From: Roseivirga sp.
Lineage (GTDB): Bacteria; Bacteroidota; Bacteroidia; Cytophagales; Cyclobacteriaceae
Direction of reading: 5' to 3'
Length of the DNA stretch: 64,000 bases
Assembly (NCBI GenBank): GCA_029262895.1
Contig: JAJCYM010000066.1
Location: forward strand, 35,678-99,677
The first letter of the stretch is position 1, and every line of letters starts with the position of its first letter. The notes beneath the pieces were generated by a model, which searched no databases, had not been told where the DNA came from, and was given only the letters and a program-made list of their open reading frames with translations. A program made the translations under genes and the position numbers. Shown here piece by piece: positions 26,284 to 35,428 of the stretch.

Positions 26284-26785
26284 AATCATTTTCTTTTGTC
26301 AAACTTTCCTTGAGCTTTCTTCTAGCTCTGAAAAGATTGGTCTTAACCAGGTTAATGTCAATCTCAAGGGTTTCGGCAATCTCTTTGTAAGTAAAACCTT
26401 CAATATCCCTAAGTTGCATTACCTCCCTTTGGCGCTCTGGCAGCTCGGCAATCAAGCCTTTGATTCTTGCCAGAACATCGTTTCGTTCCATTACCACATA
26501 AGGTGTATCTCTTTCCTTTCTGGTATCAAATTGCACCTCGAAAAGGTCTGTCCTCTTCAAATGTTTAGAACGAAGTTTGTCAAGAGCTTTATTCTTAGTC
26601 ACCTGCATGCACCAGGCTTCCAGATTGTGAATAAGATTCAGCTCATTCCGCTTCTCCCAAGCTTTAATCAGACTCTCTTGCACTATATCCTTGGCCAGGT
26701 CTTCATCCCGAACAATGTTAAGCGCAAAACGAAAAAGCTTATTCTTCAGCGGTAGTATTTCTACCTTGTACTGATCAACATCCAT
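26252..26785 (-). CDS. ECF-type RNA polymerase sigma factor
   Basis: An ECF sigma factor of about 177 aa. Region 2 covers LFRFALNIVRDEDLAKDIVQESLIKAWEKR and region 4 covers LPERQREVMQLRDIEGFTYKEIAETLEI, with DLVKTNLFRARRKL-like recognition sequence. It heads a minus-strand operon with its anti-sigma factor and two DUF4252 proteins, a combination typical of Bacteroidota. The ATG at 26785 is preferred to a TTG at 26791. I could not identify its own promoter in the AT-rich gap upstream. Confidence 0.93.
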   Translation of the reverse strand: MDVDQYKVEILPLKNKLFRFALNIVRDEDLAKDIVQESLIKAWEKRNELNLIHNLEAWCMQVTKNKALDKLRSKHLKRTDLFEVQFDTRKERDTPYVVMERNDVLARIKGLIAELPERQREVMQLRDIEGFTYKEIAETLEIDINLVKTNLFRARRKLKESLTKENDYGIENRETAS

Positions 26786-26999
26786 AATCAATAAGTAGAC
26801 GCCAGCACTCTTATTTAAGTTAACAAGCGCATATATTTTTTTGTAATAGAAATTTAATGTAAGATAAATGACTCATTTTAAAGCATTTGACCATTAACTA
26901 TGTAGAACTGCCAACTATAAATGCAATATACCAGTTAACAACATGACCTTGTATTACTGCAGGTTTCAGACTAAAATTAACTAATCAATCTAATTGACT

Positions 27000-28154
27000 A
27001 TGAATCAAAAGAAAAGACTAAGCTGGTTAATGCTATCAATGGTACTGCTAGCCGCCCTATCCCTGAGCTTCAATTCAAGGGATGCAAAAGATGGTTTTGA
27101 ATTTGGAAAACCCGAGTACAAATCGATCGGTACGCTAGCATTCAGCCCTGATGGCACGTTGTTTTTTGCTGACTCCAAGGGAGCAGAAATATATGCCGTG
27201 AAAATGGACCTGTCTAAAAAAGACAATTCGAAAGAAGCACTCAACATGGTTGACGTTGATCTGAAGTTAGCAGAAATGATGGGTACAACGACTCGAGACA
27301 TCAGAGTGGTGGATATGGCCACTAACCCTGTGACTAAGAGTATAGTGCTTTCCGTTTCTAAGGGAACTGGGAACAACACAGAATATGGACTGGTGTCTCT
27401 GACCAGAGACGGAGATTCGAAAAACGGTAAGCTGGAGCACATTTCTCTGGAGGAAGTGAATTATTCCTCTTATGGTCTAAAAGATGCCCCAAGCGAAAGC
27501 GACAAGGATCGCAGAGGTAATTCCATGAGAACTTCTTCTATTACTGACATTGCTTTTTATAATGGTGAAGTCTATGTGACAGGCATCTCCAACGAAGAAT
27601 TCTCTTCCACTTTTAGAAAAATCCCTTTCCCTTTTAAAGGAAAACAGGTTGGTAGCAAAATTGAGATATTCCATGCAGCTCATGGTCGATTTGAAACCAA
27701 CGCACCGATCAGAACTTTTATGCCATTCAAATTGGATGGAAAAGATCACATTCTTGCCGCTTATACTTGCACTCCGCTTGTATCATTTCCTGTATCCGAT
27801 GTGAAGGATGGCGGTCATGTCATGGGAAAAACTGTGGCCGAACTAGGTTCTAATAATGTGCCAATTGATTTGGTTGCATTTGAGCGAGGTGGAAAAAGCC
27901 ATATTGTATTGTCCAACAGCAACCGATCAGCAATGAGATTTGATCCGGCAGATTTGGTAAGTCAGAAGGGCTTAAAAGATCCTGTAGAGGAGCGTTTTGT
28001 TTCTGATGGTGCTAAATATGTACAACTTCCGCTTGTACAGGTGCTTCAGCTTGACGATCTGAATGAGGATTATATTGCTGTAATCCAAAGGTGGGGCAAC
28101 GGTTCACTTCGTTTCAGATCACTACCAAAAAGATGGATAGCTGACGAAAGATAA
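27000..28154 (+). CDS. Exported protein with putative beta-propeller features
   Basis: A 384-aa exported protein. The signal peptide is MNQKKRLSWLMLSMVLLAALSLSF. The body contains strand-like repeats such as SIGTLAFSPDGTLFFADSKGAEIYAV and DLVAFERGGKSHIVLSNSNRSAMRF, resembling blades of a beta-propeller, but I cannot assign a family. The ATG at 27000 is more plausible than a TTG two codons earlier. Its stop shares a base with the start of the next gene (TAATG), so both are translated together. Confidence 0.6.
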   Translation: MNQKKRLSWLMLSMVLLAALSLSFNSRDAKDGFEFGKPEYKSIGTLAFSPDGTLFFADSKGAEIYAVKMDLSKKDNSKEALNMVDVDLKLAEMMGTTTRDIRVVDMATNPVTKSIVLSVSKGTGNNTEYGLVSLTRDGDSKNGKLEHISLEEVNYSSYGLKDAPSESDKDRRGNSMRTSSITDIAFYNGEVYVTGISNEEFSSTFRKIPFPFKGKQVGSKIEIFHAAHGRFETNAPIRTFMPFKLDGKDHILAAYTCTPLVSFPVSDVKDGGHVMGKTVAELGSNNVPIDLVAFERGGKSHIVLSNSNRSAMRFDPADLVSQKGLKDPVEERFVSDGAKYVQLPLVQVLQLDDLNEDYIAVIQRWGNGSLRFRSLPKRWIADER

Positions 28155-29296
28155 TGTCATTAACACTAAGACTTAAGTCAAGGCTTGCCACGCTCATTTT
28201 GCTGGCAAGTCTTTTTCTTTTTACCATGTGCTCACCTTCTGGCGAAGGAGTTCCGCGAATTATAATCTCAGATGATTTTCAAAAAATCTCAGTAGACAAT
28301 ATTTCCAGCAGCGTTCTCAATGATTTAACAAAAGGCCAGCTTGAGAAGTCGTCCTTTCTGGTTTATGTTCTAAATAAGGAAGGTGCGGTCAGCAGCAATC
28401 AACTCCCGATTGTTGGGAACTATGAGACCGTGGGTTCCAGCATACAGTTTACTCCTACTTATAGTTTTTCGGCAGCAAATTCATACCTGGTCAAATTCAA
28501 AAATGGAGAAGAATGGATGGAAGAGACTTTTGATATGCCGAGATTAAACATGTCTCCGGTCACTTCAGTAGAACAAATATACCCAAGCTCCGAACTGCTC
28601 CCACGAAACATCCTCAAGTTTTATATGCAATTCACTGACTCAATGGCACAGCGGTTTTCTTATCAGAATATTGCCTTGCTTGATGCCAGAGGAGACACGG
28701 TCAGAGATGCCTTTTTAGAGCTGGAAGAAGAACTCTGGTCTCCTGATATGAAAAGATTCACTTTACTATTGGATCCGGGACGTATCAAAAGAGGCCTCGG
28801 GTCACAAGAGGACTTAGGCTATACTTTCAGAACCGGGAGCAATTATTCGCTGCTCATTAATGCAAGCTGGCTTGACGCCTGGGGCAGGGAACTCACCAAC
28901 AACTTCAGAAAGGACTTTACCATTAAGGCAGATGATAGAACTAAGCCGGACCTCAATGCATGGCAAATTGAGGCGCCCAAAGCAAGTTCGAATGATGCGC
29001 TTACTATCAACTTCAATGAACCTATGGATTTTGGGCTGGCCAGCAGATTAGTCCAAATTTTGAATGAGCAAGAGCAACCAGTAGAGGGAACCTACGAACT
29101 TTCGAACGCTGAAAACTCACTTGTTTTCAGGCCATCTACATCATGGACCTCAGGCAATTACAAAATACTGGTTGGTGTGGTTTTGGAAGACCTGGCCGGG
29201 AACAATTTGAAAAATCTATTTGATGTTGACAATCAAACCGACAATACGAGTATCTCAGATGAGACCCATCGTCTGATTTCGTTTACTGTCAATTGA
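28154..29296 (+). CDS. Ig-like domain lipoprotein
   Basis: A lipoprotein of 380 aa: a signal ending FLFTMCSPSGEG puts the lipidated Cys at residue 26. The body shows Ig-like repeats of the SbsA type (bacterial Ig-like domain with a FNEPMDFG motif, near residues 275-350, and the closing LEDLAGNNL). It overlaps the upstream putative propeller gene, so the pair likely forms one surface module. Its function is unknown. Confidence 0.7.
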   Translation: MSLTLRLKSRLATLILLASLFLFTMCSPSGEGVPRIIISDDFQKISVDNISSSVLNDLTKGQLEKSSFLVYVLNKEGAVSSNQLPIVGNYETVGSSIQFTPTYSFSAANSYLVKFKNGEEWMEETFDMPRLNMSPVTSVEQIYPSSELLPRNILKFYMQFTDSMAQRFSYQNIALLDARGDTVRDAFLELEEELWSPDMKRFTLLLDPGRIKRGLGSQEDLGYTFRTGSNYSLLINASWLDAWGRELTNNFRKDFTIKADDRTKPDLNAWQIEAPKASSNDALTINFNEPMDFGLASRLVQILNEQEQPVEGTYELSNAENSLVFRPSTSWTSGNYKILVGVVLEDLAGNNLKNLFDVDNQTDNTSISDETHRLISFTVN

Positions 29297-29481
29297 CCCC
29301 AGTTTATGCAATGGAGAGGGTAGATCTCAATGAATCAGGATGTGTGCCACCGCTAAAGTTATGACGACACGCGGTTTGGCTCTAAAAGAATCCCGATAGC
29401 TATAGGGACGGTTAAAGCAAAAAACGAACGAAGAAAAGCAGCTGAATAGAAGTTATTCAGGTCTATAGCAGAATTTCTATT

Positions 29482-30528
29482 TCACCGCTCCGATAGAAGA
29501 TGTTGGCAGTATTTGGCAAAATTTTCCCTGGACTCATTCTCGAATCGGTCAACTGAAATCCACCATTTGTTACACGCCTCATCAAGCCGATCCAATTTAA
29601 ATAGTGCATCTCCATAATTCGAATAAAGATGCTCAAGGGCAGGTTCATACTTTTCAGCCAGCTTAAAATTCCTTTCGGCCGATTCATAATCTTCTTTCAT
29701 ATTGTAAAAGATACCTTTGTTGCGATAGGCCCATGCGTTGTATATATCCCTCTTAATAGAGATGTTAATGTCTGCTTCCGCCTTGTCCAATTGTCCTGTT
29801 CTTAAATAAGCGTATCCCCTGTTATTATAGTAATAGGCAATATCCGGGTCCAGTTCAATGGCTTTATTGGCAAAGGTCAGTGCTTCCTCATATTCCCCCT
29901 CGCGGGCCGCAATCATGGAACGTGTGTTATAAATGCTCGACAAAGTAGGATCAAGATTTTCGGCACTGTCAAGATATTTACGAGAAACATCATTTCTTCC
30001 CATATAGAAAAACATGTTGGCTATGTTGGCCAAAGGTTCCACATTGGTAGGGTCTTTTTTGTATGCCCATGAAAAACTCAGATTGGCCTCAAGATAATCT
30101 TTCAACTCAGTTTGAACAAGGCCACGCAACATGTCTACAAAACTCGAGTCAGGATAGACCTCTCCGAGAAATGCCAAGTCTTCAAGGGCCATTTCAAAAT
30201 TCTTAACACCCATAGAGGCATTAACTCTGTTGCGTTTCGCGTCTATATAATCGGCATCCACGTTAGAGAGCACCTCGGTGTAAACATCAATCGCTTCCTG
30301 AAACTTCCCTTCTCGATAAAATGCAACGCCCTTATTGTTATAGGCATCCTTCAGCTTTGGGTTCTTTGCAATTGCCTCATCATAGAGTCGAATGGCCTCT
30401 TCATTTCTTCCCTCTTCAAGGGCAACGTTCCCCCTTAGGAAAAATCGATCCGCCTCTTCCGAAGCACCCCCACAACCGAGAAGAAGAATCAGGCAACATA
30501 GCAACATGGTATTTCTTATCTGGCTCAT
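29482..30528 (-). CDS. TPR-repeat lipoprotein
   Basis: A lipobox LLLGC places the lipidated Cys near residue 19 (from the ATG at 30528). About eight tetratricopeptide repeats follow, for example GNVALEEGRNEEAIRLYDEA, GVAFYREGKFQEAIDVYTEV and GYAYLRTGQLDKAEADINIS. Such proteins act as protein-protein scaffolds at the outer membrane. The longer frame from 30549 starts with TTG and disrupts the signal peptide, so it is rejected. The gene is alone, divergent from the diacylglycerol kinase gene. Confidence 0.85.
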   Translation of the reverse strand: MSQIRNTMLLCCLILLLGCGGASEEADRFFLRGNVALEEGRNEEAIRLYDEAIAKNPKLKDAYNNKGVAFYREGKFQEAIDVYTEVLSNVDADYIDAKRNRVNASMGVKNFEMALEDLAFLGEVYPDSSFVDMLRGLVQTELKDYLEANLSFSWAYKKDPTNVEPLANIANMFFYMGRNDVSRKYLDSAENLDPTLSSIYNTRSMIAAREGEYEEALTFANKAIELDPDIAYYYNNRGYAYLRTGQLDKAEADINISIKRDIYNAWAYRNKGIFYNMKEDYESAERNFKLAEKYEPALEHLYSNYGDALFKLDRLDEACNKWWISVDRFENESRENFAKYCQHLLSER

Positions 30529-30610
30529 ATCACAAAATTGAATTGACAAAAATAGCTAACACATCGTAGCAAGCAATTACTAACTCCTTAAGAATTGTTA
30601 ATTTCAAAAT

Positions 30611-30976
30611 ATGAGTTCAAGATTCTCATTGACATCCAGGCTAAAAAGCTTTAAACATGCTATAAAAGGTCTATACCATGTAACAAAACATGAGCATAAT
30701 TTCTGGCTACATCTGATAGCCACAGCCGTTGTAGTCACCTTCGGCTTTTTCTATGAGGTGAGTATATCTGAATGGCTGTGGATAACACTTGCCATCGGGC
30801 TTGTACTTACCACTGAAATAATGAACACCGGCATTGAGAGACTCGTGGATCTGGTCGAACCAGAGATTAATAAAAAAGCAGGATTGATCAAGGACATTGG
30901 TGCAGGTGCTGTTTTAATTGCATCCATTACTTCCGCGATAATCGGATTGTTGATTTTTACACCAAAGATTTTCTAA
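30611..30976 (+). CDS. Diacylglycerol kinase family protein (DgkA type)
   Basis: A 121-aa membrane enzyme with three helices. The family motif LTTEIMNTGIERLVDLVEPEINKKAGLIKDIGAGAVL runs from about residue 67 to 104 and includes the catalytic Glu and metal ligands; HEHNFWLH precedes the first helix. In Gram-positive bacteria and Bacteroidota such proteins often phosphorylate undecaprenol. It is followed 21 nt later by a DUF1801 gene. Confidence 0.9.
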   Translation: MSSRFSLTSRLKSFKHAIKGLYHVTKHEHNFWLHLIATAVVVTFGFFYEVSISEWLWITLAIGLVLTTEIMNTGIERLVDLVEPEINKKAGLIKDIGAGAVLIASITSAIIGLLIFTPKIF

Positions 30977-30997
30977 ATTCATTCTATTCCTATAAAC

Positions 30998-31420
30998 ATG
31001 GCAAAAGCACAAAATAAAACGACCGAAAACGAAGGCAGCGTTAACGATTTTCTGAATCAAGTAGCTGATGACTCCAAAAAAGCCGATTGTTATCGAATAA
31101 AAGAATGGATGGAAGAGATTACAGGTGAGACCGCCAAAATGTGGGGAACTTCCATCGTTGGCTTTGGTACCTATCACTACAAATATGAAAGTGGCCGGGA
31201 AGGTGATTTTATGAAAGTCGGTTTTTCACCAAGGGCACAAAACATCACGCTTTATATCATGCCTGGTTTTGCAAGGTATGCTCAACTAATGGCAAAATTG
31301 GGTAAATACAAAACCGGAAAATCTTGCCTTTACGTCAAGAAATTAGCTGATATTGATCATGAAATTCTTACAGAACTCATTACTGAGTCCTTCACCCACA
31401 TGTGCAATAAATATGGATAA
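30998..31420 (+). CDS. DUF1801 domain protein
   Basis: A 140-aa soluble protein. The pattern ADSKKADCYRIKEWMEEITGETAKMWGTSIVGFGTYHYKY and later KVGFSPRAQNITLYIMPG matches my recollection of DUF1801, a small domain of unknown role with a TATA-box-binding-like fold. Its stop overlaps the ATG of the next small membrane gene. Confidence 0.8.
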   Translation: MAKAQNKTTENEGSVNDFLNQVADDSKKADCYRIKEWMEEITGETAKMWGTSIVGFGTYHYKYESGREGDFMKVGFSPRAQNITLYIMPGFARYAQLMAKLGKYKTGKSCLYVKKLADIDHEILTELITESFTHMCNKYG

Positions 31421-31694
31421 CCCAATGACTAAATCTCAGAAAGTAGGTATAAGATGGCGTTGGCTTTTCCTGCTAGGTGGGGTTATCTATCTGATCAACA
31501 CTTTTGTGACATTGATCAATGGGAAGGAAATCAACGAATTCCTGGGAATGGAATTGGGCAAATGGTCATATGCCTTGCTTCAATTAGGAATCAGTGCTCT
31601 TTTAATTTCTCTGTACTTCAAATATCGCAGGCAATTCAATGAACTGATCAAGGAAGAAGTGCTAAGACAGGCTGAGGCAGAAGAAGGTGAGTAG
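31413..31694 (+). CDS. Small membrane protein, unknown function
   Basis: About 93 aa with two hydrophobic segments (GIRWRWLFLLGGVIYLINTFVTL and YALLQLGISALLISLYF) and a charged Glu-rich tail. The ATG at 31413 overlaps the end of the DUF1801 gene; a second ATG four codons on (31425) is also possible. I do not recognise a family. Confidence 0.6.
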   Translation: MDNPMTKSQKVGIRWRWLFLLGGVIYLINTFVTLINGKEINEFLGMELGKWSYALLQLGISALLISLYFKYRRQFNELIKEEVLRQAEAEEGE

Positions 31695-31741
31695 CTGGGG
31701 TTGCAAACGAAGGAGTGTTATTCGAGGGGCAATATTCTTAA

Positions 31742-32440
31742 CTAAATCTCCCTTGATCGAACACTTTTATAAAAACCATCTTTATAGGCCTCCCCCACCG
31801 GAATCAATTCCTCACCAATTCTAATCTTCCCTTTCTCCACACTGTCAATTTTATCAATGGCCACCATGTATGACTTATGCACACGCATAAATCGATCAGC
31901 GGGTAGGTTCTTTTCCATCTTGGTAAAGCTTTGCAAAGTCATGACCTTGCTATCATTGGTTACAATACGCAGGTAGTCCTTCATGCCTTCAATAAAATGA
32001 ATATCCTCAAAACGGATTTTCTGAAGCTTGTATTCTGACTTCACAAAGATGTAATCCTGATCACTTTTTCCTGACCCCGGATTATTCGATTTCTGAAATC
32101 GCTCCATAGACTTATAGAACCTTTCAAAAGATATTGGTTTCAACAGATAGTCCTTAGCCTCCAGTTCAAAGCCTTCTATGGCATGTTCGGCATAGGCCGT
32201 TGTGAAAATTACGTTGGACTCCCCTCTGATCAATTCTGCCATTTGCAAACCAGTCAAATCGGGCATTTGAATATCCAGCAATACAAGATCAACGGCATTC
32301 TTCTTAATGAAATTCAATGCTTCAATGCCAGAGTCAAAGGAGCCGACCGATTCAACACCACCCACTTTTTGAACATACTCTTCCAGTATTTCAATGGCCA
32401 GGGGTTCATCATCCACAATAATGCATTTGATATTATTCAT
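31742..32440 (-). CDS. LytTR-family response regulator
   Basis: A 232-aa two-component regulator. The receiver domain has acidic residues at 10-11, phosphoacceptor Asp56 in LVLLDIQMPDLTG, and the conserved Lys in DYLLKPISF. The LytTR DNA-binding domain (about 140-230) has FVKSEYKLQKIRFEDIHFIEGMKDYLRI and VHKSYMVAIDKI. It lies 1 nt after its sensor kinase gene. Targets are unknown; the ABC pair at 33682-35375 is divergently placed and a candidate. Confidence 0.93.
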   Translation of the reverse strand: MNNIKCIIVDDEPLAIEILEEYVQKVGGVESVGSFDSGIEALNFIKKNAVDLVLLDIQMPDLTGLQMAELIRGESNVIFTTAYAEHAIEGFELEAKDYLLKPISFERFYKSMERFQKSNNPGSGKSDQDYIFVKSEYKLQKIRFEDIHFIEGMKDYLRIVTNDSKVMTLQSFTKMEKNLPADRFMRVHKSYMVAIDKIDSVEKGKIRIGEELIPVGEAYKDGFYKSVRSREI

Positions 32441-32441
32441 A

Positions 32442-33500
32442 CTACCAAAGAGTTAAATCGATTTGATAAAGAGAAGACGATTGATCAATAAGTAATGTGT
32501 GACGCTTAGGATAAATCAGCTCAAGCCTACGTCTTATATTCTCAAGGCCAATTCCTCCGGTTGTGTCTTTGTGCTTCATTTCGATAGCTAATTCATTCTC
32601 AATTGAAAATTTGATACCATCCACCGCGCTTCGCAACTTGATTCTTATCGCCTCTGGGCGATTCAGGTTTGCTCCATGTTTAAAGGCATTTTCCACAAAG
32701 GGTAAGAGCAGCAAAGGGGCAATTTCAAATTGCTTTTGATCACCTTCTAATTCAAAAGCTACAATACCCTTGGCTTTAAATCGTAGTTCCTGCAGGTCAA
32801 TAAAGCTCCTCAAATGAGTAATCTCCTTTTCCAGGGGTACAAAATCAACATCGGATTCGTAGATCATATAACGCATGAGGTCCGAGAGTTTCATAATTGA
32901 ATCTGGTGCTAAATCAGACTTTTTATAAGCCAATGTGTGAATATTATTCAAGGTGTTGAAAAGGAAGTGCGGGTTAATTTGTGATTTCAGAAATGCCAGC
33001 TCACTGATAAGGTTTTGATTTTCCAGCTCAGTGCGAATTCTCATATTCTTAAACCAATCGAAGGTGAATTTACCAATGCCAGCCATCATCACAATAAAGA
33101 GACATGACAATACACGAATCAGATACGCCTGCCAGAAACCTGCCTGCACAATACTCGACATAAGAGTTGTGTCGTCTGGAAAGTAACTACCTATGGCATT
33201 ATCCACCAAGTGCTTGGCAAAAGGGTATAAACCCACAATCAACACAAGAATAAGTACAAATCGCCAAGACTTTTTATTCTGCAATAAACGTGGGATTGCA
33301 ATAAGATAGAGGCTGTAAAAAATACTCAGATCAAACACAAGGATGTTCATCAAATAGAAAGCCTTGTGCCAGAAACTTAGCTCCGTAAAAGCATTGTTAA
33401 GAAAGTAAAAAGCAATATAGAGCGTCCAGGCGAGGGTGTGTAATAAAATCTCCACGAGGAGTCCCCTATTGTTTTCAATCCAGTTTTTGACTCGGCTCAC
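32442..33500 (-). CDS. LytS-type sensor histidine kinase
   Basis: A 352-aa kinase with about four transmembrane helices in residues 15-145 and the His_kinase (PF06580-type) domain with phosphoacceptor His178 in SQINPHFLFNTLNNIHTL, followed by an HATPase region containing LLLPFVENAFKHG and GGIGLENIRRRL. It overlaps neither neighbour but is 1 nt from the LytTR gene. The sensing part lacks a periplasmic loop large enough for a ligand domain, so it may sense membrane state. Confidence 0.92.
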   Translation of the reverse strand: MSRVKNWIENNRGLLVEILLHTLAWTLYIAFYFLNNAFTELSFWHKAFYLMNILVFDLSIFYSLYLIAIPRLLQNKKSWRFVLILVLIVGLYPFAKHLVDNAIGSYFPDDTTLMSSIVQAGFWQAYLIRVLSCLFIVMMAGIGKFTFDWFKNMRIRTELENQNLISELAFLKSQINPHFLFNTLNNIHTLAYKKSDLAPDSIMKLSDLMRYMIYESDVDFVPLEKEITHLRSFIDLQELRFKAKGIVAFELEGDQKQFEIAPLLLLPFVENAFKHGANLNRPEAIRIKLRSAVDGIKFSIENELAIEMKHKDTTGGIGLENIRRRLELIYPKRHTLLIDQSSSLYQIDLTLW

Positions 33501-33681
33501 GTTTTAAAAATAGGCTTTTAATCTTCATTTATTACGGTGCGAAAAATACAGTTGCAATCGGTGCTTAGGTTGGTAGAGAAAAAACTCAGACTGATCTAGA
33601 CATATACCGGATTGGTCTAACATTTTTTTTTATTGTTGACATTCTCTGACTTGCATGCGTCATTAAATCAAATTACCACAT

Positions 33682-34599
33682 ATGTCACAACCCATAATTC
33701 AAGCTAAAAACCTCGATTTCTACTTTAAAGACTTTAAAGCATTGGATCAGGTTAACATCAATGTTCCTCAGGGGAGCATTTATGGTTTTCTCGGGCCCAA
33801 CGGTGCTGGAAAAACAACAACAATCAGAATACTCCTCGATCTTTTCAGGGCATCCACCGGAGAGATCAGTGTTTTCGGAAAATCACTAAAAACCGATCGC
33901 GATGAAATCTTAGGCCGAGTGGGAGCGCTTATTGAAAACCCATCCATTTACAAACACCTTTCAGGCCGTCAAAACCTTGAGGTTGTGCGAAGAATGGCTG
34001 GTGTTGGAAAAAGACGAATTGATGATGTTCTCGAAATTGTAAGGCTCAAGGATAATGCAGACAAAAAGGTGAAAAACTATTCACTGGGTATGTGCCAGCG
34101 TCTTGGTTTGGCTTCTGCCCTATTGACTGATCCGGACTTGCTGATTCTGGATGAACCAACAAATGGACTCGATCCGAGCGGGATTATTGAGATGAGAGAG
34201 CTGATTAAAACGCTAAATAAAGACCACGACAAAACTATTTTTCTTTCGAGCCATCTCTTATCGGAAATCGAAAAAGTGGCCACCGATGTAGCCATTATTG
34301 ATCAAGGTAAAATTCTTTATGAAGGAAAATTGGAGGGACTAAAGTCCGGTAATGACATCCAGGAATTAAGAATCGAACTAAATGATTCGACCAAGGCCTT
34401 AGCACTTATCCAAGGAATGAATTTTACGATTTCAGACTCGAACACGCATTATATAGAACTACCTATTGAGTCACGAGAGGATATCGCAAGGATCAACAAG
34501 GCACTCGTGGAAGAAGGGATTGACATTTATCAACTTAAGACCTCTAGCGAAAATTTAGAGTCTGTATTCTTAAACTTAACAAATCGACTAGACCAATGA
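33682..34599 (+). CDS. ABC transporter ATP-binding protein
   Basis: A 305-aa ATPase with Walker A GPNGAGKTT at 38-46, a signature SLGMCQR, Walker B LLILDEPTNGLDPSG, and LSSHLLSEIEKV. It is coupled by a 4-nt overlap to the ABC-2 permease that follows. The genes lie next to a LytS/LytTR pair transcribed away, an arrangement often seen for regulated ABC exporters, though the link is inferred. Confidence 0.92.
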   Translation: MSQPIIQAKNLDFYFKDFKALDQVNINVPQGSIYGFLGPNGAGKTTTIRILLDLFRASTGEISVFGKSLKTDRDEILGRVGALIENPSIYKHLSGRQNLEVVRRMAGVGKRRIDDVLEIVRLKDNADKKVKNYSLGMCQRLGLASALLTDPDLLILDEPTNGLDPSGIIEMRELIKTLNKDHDKTIFLSSHLLSEIEKVATDVAIIDQGKILYEGKLEGLKSGNDIQELRIELNDSTKALALIQGMNFTISDSNTHYIELPIESREDIARINKALVEEGIDIYQLKTSSENLESVFLNLTNRLDQ

Positions 34600-35375
34600 A
34601 TTTAGCTACGCAAATTACCCACGGAATCTCCGCGGAGATTTATAAATACAAGCGCACTTTTACCTTTTGGCTAATAGTCATTGCGCCAGCCTTCATTCCA
34701 ATCATTAACTTTTTGATCCTATGGAGAAGAGGTTCAGATATTATACCAGAAGGCAGAAACGCCTGGGAGGGTTTAATGTCTCTAAGCTTGAACCCAGCCA
34801 ATTTCTTATTCCCATTCTTCATCATTATGATAGCCCTTTTGGTCAATAATATTGAGTACAATGCCAATACATGGAAACTCATTTATTCCCAGACACTTTC
34901 AAGGTTTACAGTGTATACCTCCAAGATGAAAGTCTTTGTTTTGATGCTCTTTATTAGCCTTATGCTATTTGCCACTTTCACAATTCTGGTGGGTTTCTCC
35001 ATGAGATTTGCCAACCCGGGTTTGGGTTTTGAAGAATCCTTTGACTTCTCCCTTATTTATGCCCTCTATCTCAAGACTTTCCTCTGTACGCTAGGTATGG
35101 CCTCTATTCAATTCTGGATCAGTCAACATTGGAAGAATCTGATCCTACCATTGGGTGTGGGTATTGGAGGGGTAATATCTTTCTTAATCGTGTCTCAGGG
35201 CTGGAAATATGCCATTTACCACCCTTATGGATATCATATCCTTGGCACAGGAGGACTTACCCCGGAAAACCCAAGCATATGGGCAAACATGGATCATGTT
35301 TACTATAGCCTTGGAGTAGCTTTGGCAATGTTCACGCTTGCCGGAATAGAGCAAACCAGAAAACGGATTATTTAA
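34596..35375 (+). CDS. ABC-2 type transporter permease
   Basis: A 259-aa protein with six predicted helices (first at about 25-42, last at 232-248) and the cytoplasmic segment NNIEYNANTWKLIYSQTLSRFTVYTSKMKVF after helix two, as in ABC-2 permeases. It overlaps the ATPase gene by 4 nt. A 13-bp hairpin follows its stop codon. Confidence 0.85.
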   Translation: MNLATQITHGISAEIYKYKRTFTFWLIVIAPAFIPIINFLILWRRGSDIIPEGRNAWEGLMSLSLNPANFLFPFFIIMIALLVNNIEYNANTWKLIYSQTLSRFTVYTSKMKVFVLMLFISLMLFATFTILVGFSMRFANPGLGFEESFDFSLIYALYLKTFLCTLGMASIQFWISQHWKNLILPLGVGIGGVISFLIVSQGWKYAIYHPYGYHILGTGGLTPENPSIWANMDHVYYSLGVALAMFTLAGIEQTRKRII

Positions 35376-35384
35376 CCGATAAAC

Positions 35385-35415
35385 GATTTGTCGAATTTTC
35401 ATAATTCGGCAAATC
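35385..35415. repeat. 13-bp hairpin between the ABC permease and DoxX genes
   Basis: GATTTGTCGAATT (35385-35397) pairs with AATTCGGCAAATC (35403-35415); the only non-Watson-Crick pair is T-G, and the loop is five bases. No T-run follows on either strand, so it is not a standard terminator. A protein-binding dyad or mRNA-stabilising hairpin is possible. Confidence 0.6.
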
Positions 35416-35428
35416 TGAAATTCCTATT

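Noticed and set aside
26414..26755. 113-aa frame antisense to the sigma factor gene
   Set aside because: Shadow frame of a well-supported gene; no start site or family match.
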